A stretch of 64,000 nt of DNA, taken from positions 1 through 64,000 of the forward strand of contig JAKFYK010000068.1 of NCBI GenBank assembly GCA_021730905.1. The letters run 5' to 3'. Of the stretch, positions 33,706 through 42,306 are shown in pieces; positions within the stretch are counted from its first letter, which is position 1, and the number at the start of each line of letters is the position of its first letter. The translations under genes and the position numbers were made by a program. This DNA is from Betaproteobacteria bacterium. Lineage in GTDB: Bacteria > Pseudomonadota > Gammaproteobacteria > Burkholderiales > SG8-41. The notes beneath the pieces were generated by a model. The model saw nothing but the letters and a program-made list of their open reading frames with translations, was not told the DNA's origin and did not search any database.

Positions 33706-34314
33706 ATGCTCCTCTACACACTCGACCTCATTGGCGTCGCAGTCTTTGCAGCCAGCGGAACTCTCGCGGGAATTGCAGCACAGTTCGATCTGCTCGGCGT
33801 GCTGGTGCTCGCATCCATCACCGCTGTCGGCGGCGGCACCATTCGTGATGTGCTGCTGGGCCGACATCCCATCTTCTGGATCAGGGACTCTGGTCCCATC
33901 TACACGATCATTGCGGCAACCACGGTCACGCTTGTGTGGGTCCACTTTCTTCCCATTCCAAGAGATGCTCTACTCGTCGCAGACGCACTGGGTCTGGCCA
34001 TGATTGCCATATCCGGAGCACAGGTCGCGGAGAAGGTCGGATGTCAGGCGTGGGTCATTATCCTGATGGGTACGTTAACCGGTGCCGGCGGTGGAGTTAT
34101 CCGTGATCTCTTGTCTGCAAAAATCCCTCTCATCCTGCGTCAGGACATCTATGCCTCTGCGGCTATCGCGGGAATCATCGTCTATCTGTTGCTGCGAGCA
34201 GCAAAGGTTCCCACTGCCGGAGCGTTCGCCGCTGGGTTCGTGACGGTTGCCGCTACCCGACTGGCATCCATCGCTTTTGATCTAAAACTTCCCGTCTTCT
34301 CTCTGCCGCAGTAG
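33706..34314 (+). CDS. TRIC-family (UPF0126/YadS) membrane channel protein
   Basis: A 202-residue inner-membrane protein with about seven helices in two similar halves. Each half carries a glycine-rich GGGxxRD motif: AVGGGTIRDVLLGRHPIFW in the first and GAGGGVIRDLLSAKIPLIL in the second. This internal repeat is the hallmark of bacterial TRIC-type (UPF0126) proteins, which form trimeric cation channels. It stands alone between REP-like repeats. Confidence 0.9.
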   Translation: MLLYTLDLIGVAVFAASGTLAGIAAQFDLLGVLVLASITAVGGGTIRDVLLGRHPIFWIRDSGPIYTIIAATTVTLVWVHFLPIPRDALLVADALGLAMIAISGAQVAEKVGCQAWVIILMGTLTGAGGGVIRDLLSAKIPLILRQDIYASAAIAGIIVYLLLRAAKVPTAGAFAAGFVTVAATRLASIAFDLKLPVFSLPQ

Positions 34315-34355
34315 TCGTGGATACCGCTATCCATGCCAAGCAGAATGAAGCAAGC

Positions 34356-34397
34356 GTAGCCCGGATGTAACGAAGTGAAATCCGAGGAAGTGCTCCC
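34356..34397. repeat. REP-like repeat, partial copy
   Basis: GTAGCCCGGATGTAACGAAG continuing TGAAATCCGAGGAAGTGCTCCC matches the left 42 bp of the repeat at 33061-33130 with two changes; the right arm is lost. Confidence 0.7.
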
Positions 34398-34409
34398 TGT
34401 GAATTCCGG

Positions 34410-35345
34410 TTACTTCCCCGCCGTCACGCGATCCGCGCAACTATTGTCGAACCACTTCGCGCCCTGCGTTCCCGCCAGGGTGCCCATAGGCCCATCGACG
34501 TAGCCGCCGACCATGCAGCGGATGCCGGCGCCACCGTTGTTCTGCCCCGCCACCGTCTGGTTCGGTCCATCTTTGCGCGGCTCGCTCACTAAATTCACGC
34601 CACTGCCAAAACTGACCGAAATCGCGTCGCCGCCATTGGCACTGATCGTGTTGGCGATAACATCGGCCTGCGCGTTGCGATGAACAGTGATGCCGTTGCC
34701 CTTATTGTTGTTGATGGTGTTGCCGACGATCCACGCGCCCGAGGTGCGTTCGATATTGATGCCGGGGCCGCCGTTGTTGCGGATGATGTTGGGTGCTAAG
34801 GCCGGCACGCGCGGAATGAACACCCCGATGTAGGCGTACGACGCGCCGGTGACGTCGATGCCGATGCCGCCACTCTCCTCCACCGTGGTGTTGAGGATGC
34901 GCGCGATGCTGCCCTTGTCGATGTGGATGCCACGACCGCTGTTCTTGACCACGGTGTTTCCATCAATCACGGTCGACGCGGGGCCGGAAAGATGGATGCC
35001 GTCGAGGCCGCCGGTCACCGTAAAGCCCTTGATGGTGATTTCCTTGCCGCGGATGTAGACAGCGTGCGCGGATGCGGCCTTGCCGCCGGGGTGATGAATC
35101 GTCGTTTTCTTCTGCCCGTCGAGCGTGATCCTGACGATTTCCGGTGCGATGTTGACATGCTCCTTGCAGGTTCCGCTCACCAGCACGGTATCGCCCGGCT
35201 GGGTTTTGGCCACGGCATCCATGATGGTGCCGCCTTTGTCGCAATCGACTGAAACTGTTGCGGCATGGGCGCACAGTGCTGAAAAGCACAGGGTTGCGAC
35301 AAGTGCTGCCTTGCCGGTCACTACGCAAATACTTGTCTTGTTCAT
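34410..35345 (-). CDS. Exported right-handed beta-helix repeat protein
   Basis: A 311-residue protein with a signal peptide (AALVATLCFSALCAHAA) and then a parallel beta-helix seen as about eight coils of 20-25 residues: DGIHLSGPASTVIDGNTVV, RGIHIDKGSIARI, GIGIDVTG, PGINIERTSGAWIVGNTI, NGITVHRNAQADVIANTI. This is the NosD/pectate-lyase-like fold used for polysaccharide or surface binding. A GGAGG site four bases before ATG 35345 sets the start. No catalytic residues of pectate lyases are evident. It follows the hydrolase gene on the same strand by 28 bp and may share its transcript. Confidence 0.8.
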   Translation of the reverse strand: MNKTSICVVTGKAALVATLCFSALCAHAATVSVDCDKGGTIMDAVAKTQPGDTVLVSGTCKEHVNIAPEIVRITLDGQKKTTIHHPGGKAASAHAVYIRGKEITIKGFTVTGGLDGIHLSGPASTVIDGNTVVKNSGRGIHIDKGSIARILNTTVEESGGIGIDVTGASYAYIGVFIPRVPALAPNIIRNNGGPGINIERTSGAWIVGNTINNNKGNGITVHRNAQADVIANTISANGGDAISVSFGSGVNLVSEPRKDGPNQTVAGQNNGGAGIRCMVGGYVDGPMGTLAGTQGAKWFDNSCADRVTAGK

Positions 35346-35373
35346 TTCACCTCCAGAAGATTCTACGACTACA

Positions 35374-36495
35374 TCAATTAGAAAGTAGACGAAGCTTTCC
35401 GTACTGATCGGATTGCAATTCCACAAATTTTTGCCCTTCCACCGTCCCGCTCTTGAGCCATTCCAGCGTTGCCTTGTGCAGCACAAAGCGCACGCGCTCG
35501 TATTGCATGAAGTGCGACGCACAGCCTACCTTGATGAAAGCGCGGTTGTCCATTTTCAAGCCACCCCACGTCGGGAAGCGGTTCACATAGTTGTCGAATT
35601 CACCCAACAAGCAAAGCGTCGGCGCCTGGATGTTGCCGATGTTGGCGCGCCAGCCGTAGTTCATGCGGTTGGGCGCGCGCATGATGCCGCGACCGTCGGC
35701 CGTCCAGTGCGCGCCGAGGCCGTCTTCTTTCATCAATTCTTTCCACATGATTTCGCGGATTTCCGCATGCTCGACCTGCCCTTCGCTGCGGCAATCGTTC
35801 TGCCAGCGCTTTTCCATCAACATGTCCCAGCTTTGCAGAATCATCGGCGCACCGGGCTCAGGAAACGGATGAGGCGGCGTGTCGCTGGGGAAATACGGTG
35901 CGGGCCCATAAAGCACTAGCTTGTTCACTTTGTCAGGATGCATCGCGGCAAAGCCGCCCGCGCGCGGCGTGCCGGTGGACCAGCCGATCATGCTGATGCG
36001 TTCCACTTTTCGTAGATCCATGATGAACTTGACCACGGTTTCGACTTCGTCGTGCTCGGTACGGCTGGACACCAGCTTGAACCGGTAACGTGGTGCGCAT
36101 TGTTCTTTCAGCACATGCGGAATCAGATGATGCTGGGAAGCCGTATCGACATTGCACGGATCATCCATCATCGGCTTAGGCGACGATCCGTACGCGGTGT
36201 GCGTCATCGCGAACACGTCGTAGCCTTCGCGCGCCAGCACGCGCATGAAGCTGTAGTCGTCCCTGTAGTCCAGATCGTAGGCCACGTTCGACGGCGAAAA
36301 ACCACCGTGCACGAACAGCACGACGTGCGGCTTCCCACTCACGGCCACTGACGAGGCCACTTTTTCCCGCAGGTGCAGGCCCACCGTCTGACCGCGATTG
36401 GCAGGCACGGTGGATACATGCGTGACGAAGCGGTCTATGGTTTGAATGGCATCATGGGTAATGCGGACTGCGGACATGGCGAGAAAACCTTTCAT
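35374..36495 (-). CDS. Alpha/beta hydrolase
   Basis: A 373-residue cytosolic hydrolase. The nucleophile elbow is GWSTG (G-x-S-x-G) at about residue 172, the oxyanion turn is HGGFSPSN near 66, an acid is in LLGEFDNYV and the histidine in CASHFMQYER. The HGG turn, a cap near 215-260 and the length recall esterases and PHA-type hydrolases. The first ATG (36495) or the ATG at 36477 could be used. It is divergent from a Bug receptor gene 54 bp away, so their promoters overlap. Confidence 0.8.
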   Translation of the reverse strand: MKGFLAMSAVRITHDAIQTIDRFVTHVSTVPANRGQTVGLHLREKVASSVAVSGKPHVVLFVHGGFSPSNVAYDLDYRDDYSFMRVLAREGYDVFAMTHTAYGSSPKPMMDDPCNVDTASQHHLIPHVLKEQCAPRYRFKLVSSRTEHDEVETVVKFIMDLRKVERISMIGWSTGTPRAGGFAAMHPDKVNKLVLYGPAPYFPSDTPPHPFPEPGAPMILQSWDMLMEKRWQNDCRSEGQVEHAEIREIMWKELMKEDGLGAHWTADGRGIMRAPNRMNYGWRANIGNIQAPTLCLLGEFDNYVNRFPTWGGLKMDNRAFIKVGCASHFMQYERVRFVLHKATLEWLKSGTVEGQKFVELQSDQYGKLRLLSN

Positions 36496-36549
36496 GGTTG
36501 CGTTGCCTTTATTCTAATGCAGGTAGAATTCAGGCGAAGGGAGAACACC

Positions 36550-37524
36550 ATGCTATTCAACCTGCTTCGCGCACTGGCATTGATCGCCTGCACGTTCGCC
36601 GCTGCGAATGCCGGTGCGCAAACATACCCCGCCAAGCAAGTGCGCATCGTCGTCGGTTTCGTTCCCGGCGGCGGCAGCGATTTCATCGCTCGGCTGGTTG
36701 CACAAAAACTCACCGAATCCTTCGGCCGTCCGGTGCTCGTCGAAAACCGTCCCGGTGCGGGTGCGGCCATCGCCACGGAACTTGTCGCCAAGTCGCCCGC
36801 CGACGGCTACACCTTGCTGCTTAACAGCGCCGGGCCGATGGGCATCGTTCCCGCGCTGTCGCCGAAAACGCCGTACGATGCGCTGAAGGATTTTGATGCG
36901 ATCACGCTGGTGGTCATCATGCCGTTCGTGACCACAGTGCATCCTTCGCTGCCGGTAAAAAACATGAAAGAACTGATCGCGCTCGCGCGTGCGCGGCCTG
37001 GCCAGTTGAATTTCGGCTCGCCCGGACACGGCAGCACCAATCATCTTTCGGGCGAAATGCTTAAACTGATGGCGAAAATCGACCTCACGCATGTGCCGTA
37101 CAAAGGCGTCGCCGCAGCAATGGCGGACGCGATGGCGGGACAAATCCAGATGCTTTCCGGCGATCTGACCACACTGCTGCCGCAGGTGAAGACTGGCCGG
37201 CTACGTGCCATCGCGGTCACTTCCGCAAAACGTTCATCGTTCGCGCCGGAAATTCCGACGTACGCCGAATCCGGCGTACCGGGCTACGACACCAGCGGCT
37301 GGTTTGGCATCGCCGCACCTGCCGGAACACCACGTGCAATACTCGAGCGGCTCAACTCTGACATCGTCAAAAGCATCACCACACCTGAATCACGTGAACG
37401 TCTGGGCACGCTCGGCGGTGATGTGATTGCGAACACGACTGCAGAATTTACTGCGTTCATCCGCGCCGACCATGCAAAGTGGGCCAAACTGGTCGCTGCT
37501 ACCGGCTTGCGGGATAAGCCATAA
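36550..37524 (+). CDS. Bug/TctC-family periplasmic solute-binding receptor
   Basis: A 324-residue receptor with signal peptide MLFNLLRALALIACTFAAAN and mature motifs YPAKQVRIVVGFVPGGGSD, VLVENRPGAGAAIATELVAK, SPADGYTLLL, THVPYKGVAAAM. An AGGGAG site sets ATG 36550; longer in-frame forms overlap the divergent hydrolase. The stop codon is the first part of an AT-rich 16-bp element, and an oxidoreductase gene follows 29 bp later, so receptor and enzyme form a likely operon. Confidence 0.92.
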   Translation: MLFNLLRALALIACTFAAANAGAQTYPAKQVRIVVGFVPGGGSDFIARLVAQKLTESFGRPVLVENRPGAGAAIATELVAKSPADGYTLLLNSAGPMGIVPALSPKTPYDALKDFDAITLVVIMPFVTTVHPSLPVKNMKELIALARARPGQLNFGSPGHGSTNHLSGEMLKLMAKIDLTHVPYKGVAAAMADAMAGQIQMLSGDLTTLLPQVKTGRLRAIAVTSAKRSSFAPEIPTYAESGVPGYDTSGWFGIAAPAGTPRAILERLNSDIVKSITTPESRERLGTLGGDVIANTTAEFTAFIRADHAKWAKLVAATGLRDKP

Positions 37525-37537
37525 GTATTTGTTTTTA
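37522..37537 (+). repeat. AT-rich 16-bp element, copy 5 (perfect)
   Basis: TAAGTATTTGTTTTTA, followed by AAACATTATTTATAG. Its first three bases are the stop codon of the Bug receptor gene and it lies 16 bp before the ATG of the reductase gene. Confidence 0.7.
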
Positions 37538-37553
37538 AAACATTATTTATAGA

Positions 37554-39542
37554 ATGTCCAACGGCTATCCCACGCTGTTCTCGCCTTTCACGCTTGCTGG
37601 CAAGCGCCTGAAAAACCGCATCGTGCATGCGTCGATGACCACGCGCATGGGCGAGAAAGGCCGCGTCAGCGAACGCCAGTTGCATTACTACGGCAATCGC
37701 GCGCGCGGTGGCGCAGCGATGATCGTCACCGAACCGCTGTCGATGGCGCGGCATCAGCACATCCCGTACAAAATCGTCGCGTACAACGACGATAAACTCG
37801 ACGGACTCAAGCGCTGGGCTGATGCGGTCGAAGCCCATGACTGCCGGCTGCTTGGACAGATACAGGATCCCGGCCGAGGCCGCCATGAGATTGGACGCAA
37901 TCCGGAAGCCGTGGGCGCATCGGCACTTCCCGATGATTTGAGCGGCACCGTGCCGCGCCCTCTCACCGTCGATGAAATCCACCGCATGAATGACGACTTC
38001 GCACAGTCAGCGGCGCGCCTCAAGCGCTGCGGCTTCAGCGGCGTGGAGATTTCAGCGGGCCATGGCCATCTGTTTCACCAGTTCCTGTCGCCGTGGTCGA
38101 ATGCGCGCGATGATGAATACGGCGGCGACCTTGCCGGCCGCACGCGGCTGGTCAGCGAAATGATTGCCGGGGTGCGCTCTGCCTGCGGCAAAGATTTCAT
38201 CCTCGGCCTGAAACTCCCCGGCGACGACGGCGTGCCCGGTGGCATCGGGCCGGATCAAGCGGCGCAAATCGCCGCTCAGCTTACGCGTTCAGGCACAGTC
38301 GATTACGTCACGCTCGCTCAAGGCAGCCATGCGCGGTCGCTGGAAATGCATGTGCCCGACGGCTACGGTCCGCGCGCGCCCTACCTGCCGTTGTTTCGCG
38401 CGCTGCGCAAGGCCCTCAATGGCGTATCTGGCGGCGTGCCGCTGATGGCGCTGGGGCGCATCACCGACCCCGCCGAAGCGGACGCCATACTTGCCAGCGG
38501 CGACGCCGAACTGGTGCAGCTCGGCCGCGCGCTGGTCGCCGATCCGGCATGGCCAGCCAAAGCCGCGCAAGATCGCGCGCACGACATCCGCTATTGCGTG
38601 TCGTGCAACAGCTGCTGGTACGTAGGCGCGGCGTTCCATCAACCGTTGTCATGCGACAACAATCCGCGCGTGGGACAGGCCAACGAAGTGGATTACTGGC
38701 CCGTTCCCGTGCCGGCAAAAAAGCGCGTGGTCATCGTCGGCGCAGGCGTCGCCGGCATGGAAGCAACGTGGACTGCGGCTGCGCGCGGGCACGAGGTCAC
38801 GGTGTTCAGCCGCTCGCGGGATGTCGGCGGCAAAGCGCGGCTGCGCGCGTTGCTGCCAGGCGGCGAAGCCATCAGCAGCATTTACGACTATCAACACACT
38901 GCCGCGCTGCGCGCCGGCGCGCGCTTTGAATTGGGCGTCGCCGCCACCGCCAACGACGTGCTCGCGCTGAAGCCTGATACCGTGATCCTCGCCACCGGCG
39001 CCAACATGGTCGCACCGCGCTGGCTGCCATCGTACGCGCAGGAAATGGTTTCCGATCTGCGAACCAGCATGCAAGGTGTACTGCACATCAAACACCGGCA
39101 ACCGGGCACGGCCGTCATCTATGACATGGATCAATCCGAAGGCACTTACGCCAGCGCGGAACTGCTGCGGCAATTATTCGAGCGCGCGGTGATCGTGACG
39201 CCGCGCGACGCCATCGCCGAAGAAACCGCGATGGTCACGCATCAGGGCATCAACCGCAGGCTCAGCGCAACAGGCATCGAAGTCATGACGCTCGCGGAGC
39301 CGCGCTGGAGCGACGATTTCGAAAACGGCCATCTTGAAATCACGCAGGTCTACACCGGCGAAAAAACTGTGCTGCGCAACGTGGCGTTCTTTGCCTATGC
39401 AACACCGCGCGCGCCGGACATCACGCTCGCCACGCCGCTGCGTGCCGCCGGCATCGAGGTGCAGCTGATCGGTGATTGCCTCGCGCCGCGCACTGTGATG
39501 GCGGCAACATCCGAAGGGCATGCCGCAGGTCACGCCATTTGA
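37554..39542 (+). CDS. Old-Yellow-Enzyme-type NADH:flavin oxidoreductase with Fe-S and FAD domains (FadH-like)
   Basis: A 662-residue enzyme. Residues 1-340 form the FMN-binding TIM barrel (LFSPFTLAGKRLKNRIVHAS, then GVEISAGHGHLFHQFLSPWS). Cysteines CVSCNSC at 345-351 and SCDNNP bind a 4Fe-4S cluster. The C-terminal half is a dinucleotide-binding module (RVVIVGAGVAGMEATW, then VILATGAN). This is the layout of 2,4-dienoyl-CoA reductase, trimethylamine dehydrogenase and histamine or N-methylproline dehydrogenases. With a Bug receptor directly upstream, an unsaturated acyl-CoA or an amine acid is a plausible substrate. Confidence 0.92.
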   Translation: MSNGYPTLFSPFTLAGKRLKNRIVHASMTTRMGEKGRVSERQLHYYGNRARGGAAMIVTEPLSMARHQHIPYKIVAYNDDKLDGLKRWADAVEAHDCRLLGQIQDPGRGRHEIGRNPEAVGASALPDDLSGTVPRPLTVDEIHRMNDDFAQSAARLKRCGFSGVEISAGHGHLFHQFLSPWSNARDDEYGGDLAGRTRLVSEMIAGVRSACGKDFILGLKLPGDDGVPGGIGPDQAAQIAAQLTRSGTVDYVTLAQGSHARSLEMHVPDGYGPRAPYLPLFRALRKALNGVSGGVPLMALGRITDPAEADAILASGDAELVQLGRALVADPAWPAKAAQDRAHDIRYCVSCNSCWYVGAAFHQPLSCDNNPRVGQANEVDYWPVPVPAKKRVVIVGAGVAGMEATWTAAARGHEVTVFSRSRDVGGKARLRALLPGGEAISSIYDYQHTAALRAGARFELGVAATANDVLALKPDTVILATGANMVAPRWLPSYAQEMVSDLRTSMQGVLHIKHRQPGTAVIYDMDQSEGTYASAELLRQLFERAVIVTPRDAIAEETAMVTHQGINRRLSATGIEVMTLAEPRWSDDFENGHLEITQVYTGEKTVLRNVAFFAYATPRAPDITLATPLRAAGIEVQLIGDCLAPRTVMAATSEGHAAGHAI

Positions 39543-39561
39543 TCGCCGTCATTGCGCGCAC

Positions 39562-40098
39562 TCAAAGCCGTGCGTTGGAAGCCTCGAACATTTGTATCGT
39601 GTGTTCCACGTCGTATGGGTGTTCTTCGAGGGTCTTCGGATCCCACTCGCTGCGAGGGGTCGCAAAAAAATCGCCGCCGTAGACATGAAGCGCCGCGGTA
39701 ATCTGATCGAGCGGATTTGTGACCGCATGGATGATGTTCTTGCCGAGCGGCGCCGTATCACTAACGTTCAGCTCTTTCGTCCCGTGCCGAACCAGGCCGT
39801 GCCCGTCGCGCCGGTAAAACATATTCTGCTCACGGCCCGCATAAATCCCGATCACCGCCCACATGTTGTGATTGTGCGGATGAATGTCCATGTGCGGGCC
39901 CCAGCACAGGTTCAGGATGGTCAGATCATCCGCCTTATAGATGGTGTTGACGCCTGCGCGCTGCGGCTCGCCTACGGCCCGCATGATCTGCGACGGGTCG
40001 CGCACCGCCCGATCCACCAGTTCCCGGACCGCGGCATGGGCGTTGGTTTCCCGCAGCGCGTTGCGGCATTCTTCAATGAAACGGTCTGTCTGAAACAT
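39562..40098 (-). CDS. Cysteine-dioxygenase-like cupin protein
   Basis: A 178-residue protein of the cysteine dioxygenase / 3-mercaptopropionate dioxygenase fold. Iron ligands are in HPHNHNMWAVIGIYAGREQN (two His of the 3-His centre) and GKNIIHAVTNP (third His). The N-terminal helices MFQTDRFIEECRNALRETNA are also typical. It is on the minus strand, downstream of a Bug receptor gene. The family oxidises thiols to sulfinates, but related cupins have other roles, so the substrate is open. Confidence 0.8.
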   Translation of the reverse strand: MFQTDRFIEECRNALRETNAHAAVRELVDRAVRDPSQIMRAVGEPQRAGVNTIYKADDLTILNLCWGPHMDIHPHNHNMWAVIGIYAGREQNMFYRRDGHGLVRHGTKELNVSDTAPLGKNIIHAVTNPLDQITAALHVYGGDFFATPRSEWDPKTLEEHPYDVEHTIQMFEASNARL

Positions 40099-40163
40099 GG
40101 TGTTTCTCCTTTCATCGAGCCATGGGCATGCGCAATCAGTGTAGCACCGGCGTAAAAAGCCCG

Positions 40164-41132
40164 CTAATCGAGCTTGATACCCGTTTCCTTCACCAGCTTT
40201 GAAAACTTCGCCTGCTCCGACTTGATGAACATTGAAAATTCCTCGGGCGTGTTGCTCACTGGCGACGTGCCTTGCACGGCAAGGGCCTGCGACAAGTCAC
40301 TGGTCTTCACAATACGGTTGATTTCATCGCTGAGCTTCCTGACGATCGACACTGGCGTTCCAGCCGGCGCGAGTATGCCGTTCCACAGCAGCACCTGAAT
40401 ATCCGGTCCGCCGGATTCTTTCATCGTTGGCAGGTCGGCATAAGTCTCTATGCGCTTCGCACCTGTAGTAGCCAGCCCCCGCAGCTTTCCTGCGCGCACG
40501 TGGGCGACCACGGTGCCGACGCCGCTGAATGCAGCGTTCACCTGCCCCGCCAGCAAGTCCACCGTCGCCGGCGCCGCGCCTTTGTAAGGCACGTGGATCA
40601 GATTCACGCCTGCACCCTTGCCGAACATGAATCCGGCAAGATGCTGAATGCTGCCGCTGCCAAGCGAGGCATAGGTCACGGTCCCCGGTTTGGTTTTGGC
40701 CACAGCGATCAACTCGGGCACGGTACGCGCGGCCACCGACGGATGAACCACCAGCACCAGCGGATTCAGCGTGGTGATCGACACCGGCGCGTATCCTTGT
40801 TCGGCATCGTACGGCAGCTTGGCATACATGTACGGGTTGATGCTGATAGTCGAGATGTTGGTTTGTATCAGCGTGTAGCCGTCCGGCGCAGCTTTGGCGG
40901 TGGCTTCCATCGCGATAATGCCGGCTGCGCCGCCGCGGTTATCGACTACCACCTGTTGACCCAGCGCCTCGCCCAGGCGTGACGCATAAGCGCGCGCGAC
41001 AAAATCCGCGCCGCCGCCGGGTGGTACCGGGACGATCAGGCGAATGGGCTTGGTGGGATAGTTCTGGGCGTGCGTTGGCGATACGCAGCATGTAAGAAAT
41101 ATTAATAAAAACAAATATTTACGATTGTGCAT
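40164..41132 (-). CDS. Bug/TctC-family periplasmic solute-binding receptor
   Basis: A 322-residue receptor. AAGGAG lies four bases before ATG 41132, giving signal peptide MHNRKYLFLLIFLTCCVSPT. Mature motifs are YPTKPIRLIVPVPPGGGADF, VVVDNRGGAAGIIAMEATAK, APDGYTLIQT and HVPYKGAAPATVDLL. The first codons for RKYLFL are a near-perfect copy of the AT-rich 16-bp element. It is downstream of the hydroxyacid dehydrogenase in a long minus-strand run. Confidence 0.92.
   Translation of the reverse strand: MHNRKYLFLLIFLTCCVSPTHAQNYPTKPIRLIVPVPPGGGADFVARAYASRLGEALGQQVVVDNRGGAAGIIAMEATAKAAPDGYTLIQTNISTISINPYMYAKLPYDAEQGYAPVSITTLNPLVLVVHPSVAARTVPELIAVAKTKPGTVTYASLGSGSIQHLAGFMFGKGAGVNLIHVPYKGAAPATVDLLAGQVNAAFSGVGTVVAHVRAGKLRGLATTGAKRIETYADLPTMKESGGPDIQVLLWNGILAPAGTPVSIVRKLSDEINRIVKTSDLSQALAVQGTSPVSNTPEEFSMFIKSEQAKFSKLVKETGIKLD
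41106..41121 (-). repeat. AT-rich 16-bp element, copy 6 (one mismatch, inside a coding region)
   Basis: Minus-strand TAAATATTTGTTTTTA, codons 4-9 of the Bug receptor gene, encoding K-Y-L-F-L in the signal peptide. The AT-rich stretch continues TTAATATTTCTT. Confidence 0.7.
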
Positions 41133-41296
41133 GCATCTCCTTCCAAATAATGTCAGTCCGACAATGACACGATGCGCGCACATCATCCAGTTGCTCCAGA
41201 TTCGCCACCGCATCGATTACTGCTTCCGTAGCATGCACCTACAGCGGTTTGGCAGCAAACGCCGTGCAACGCCGGGATTTGTCCGCGCGGGCAGGA

Positions 41297-42232
41297 TCAC
41301 GGAATCGGATACGGCACCGGCTGCCCCGCAAAATGCGCTTGCAGATTGGCCAGCACCTTGCGCCCGCGTTCTATGCGCACTTCCTGTGTGCTGGTGCCGA
41401 TATGCGGCACCAGCACCACATTTTCCATCGTCATCAGTGCTTCCGGCACGCGAGGCTCGTCCCAGAATACGTCGAGCCCCGCGCCCGCAATCCGCTTTTC
41501 CTGCAATGCGGCAATCAACGCCTGCTCGTCCACTACCGGGCCGCGTGCGACGTTGATCAAAAAGCCTTCCGGTCCCAGCGCATCGAGCGCTTTCGCATCA
41601 ACAAGGTGGCGTGTTTGCGGCGTCAACGGGCAACAAACCACCAGCACATCCGCCGCGTTTGCCATCGCCACCAGATCGTTGAAGTACGGATGAGGAGATT
41701 CTTTTTTGCGCGGACCGTAATAGCAAACCGGCATGTCAAAGGCCAGCGCGCGTTTCGCCACGCCCTGCCCGATCGCGCCAAAGCCGACAATGCCGCAGCG
41801 TTTGCCGCGCACTTCATTGCCGGGCCGCGCGAGTTCTTTTTCCCAGCGGCCGGCACGTATGAAACGGTCTCCCGCCGCGATACGGCGCATCACGTCGATC
41901 ATCAGTCCCAGCGCCAGATCAGCCACCGATTCGGTAATGACGTCGGGTGTGCGCGTGCAGACGATGCCGCGCGCCTTCGCGGCGGCGACATCGAGTGTGA
42001 ATCGCGGGGAACCAAAGCTGGCGATGATTTCCAGTTTGGGCAAGGCCTGCATGGTGGCCACATCGCAACCGGCAAGACCGGTGGTAACAACGGCGCGCAC
42101 GCGCGGCGCAACGTCCCTGAACAGCGCATCCCTGTCCGGCGCGGCCCACAGCTTGTGAACGGTATATTGCTGTTCCAGCACCGCCAGCGTCGGCGCGAAA
42201 ATCGGCAACAGGACCAGCACTTCCGGTTTCAT
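41297..42232 (-). CDS. D-isomer-specific 2-hydroxyacid dehydrogenase
   Basis: A 311-residue NAD(P)-dependent enzyme reducing 2-oxo acids. The dinucleotide loop is GIVGFGAIGQGVAKRAL. Catalytic residues are Arg in INVARGPVVDEQAL, Glu in GLDVFWDEPRVP and His in LVPHIGTSTQEV. Length and motifs match glyoxylate/hydroxypyruvate reductase relatives. It lies between an acyl-CoA dehydrogenase and a Bug receptor in a minus-strand catabolic set. The start MKPEVLVLLP gives the normal family length. Confidence 0.93.
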   Translation of the reverse strand: MKPEVLVLLPIFAPTLAVLEQQYTVHKLWAAPDRDALFRDVAPRVRAVVTTGLAGCDVATMQALPKLEIIASFGSPRFTLDVAAAKARGIVCTRTPDVITESVADLALGLMIDVMRRIAAGDRFIRAGRWEKELARPGNEVRGKRCGIVGFGAIGQGVAKRALAFDMPVCYYGPRKKESPHPYFNDLVAMANAADVLVVCCPLTPQTRHLVDAKALDALGPEGFLINVARGPVVDEQALIAALQEKRIAGAGLDVFWDEPRVPEALMTMENVVLVPHIGTSTQEVRIERGRKVLANLQAHFAGQPVPYPIP

Positions 42233-42306
42233 CGATACACTCGCCTCTAACGACAGCGCCGGCGCCAAACAATGGCCCGGCGCCGGTGAATCCCCTGCGA
42301 CTTGGA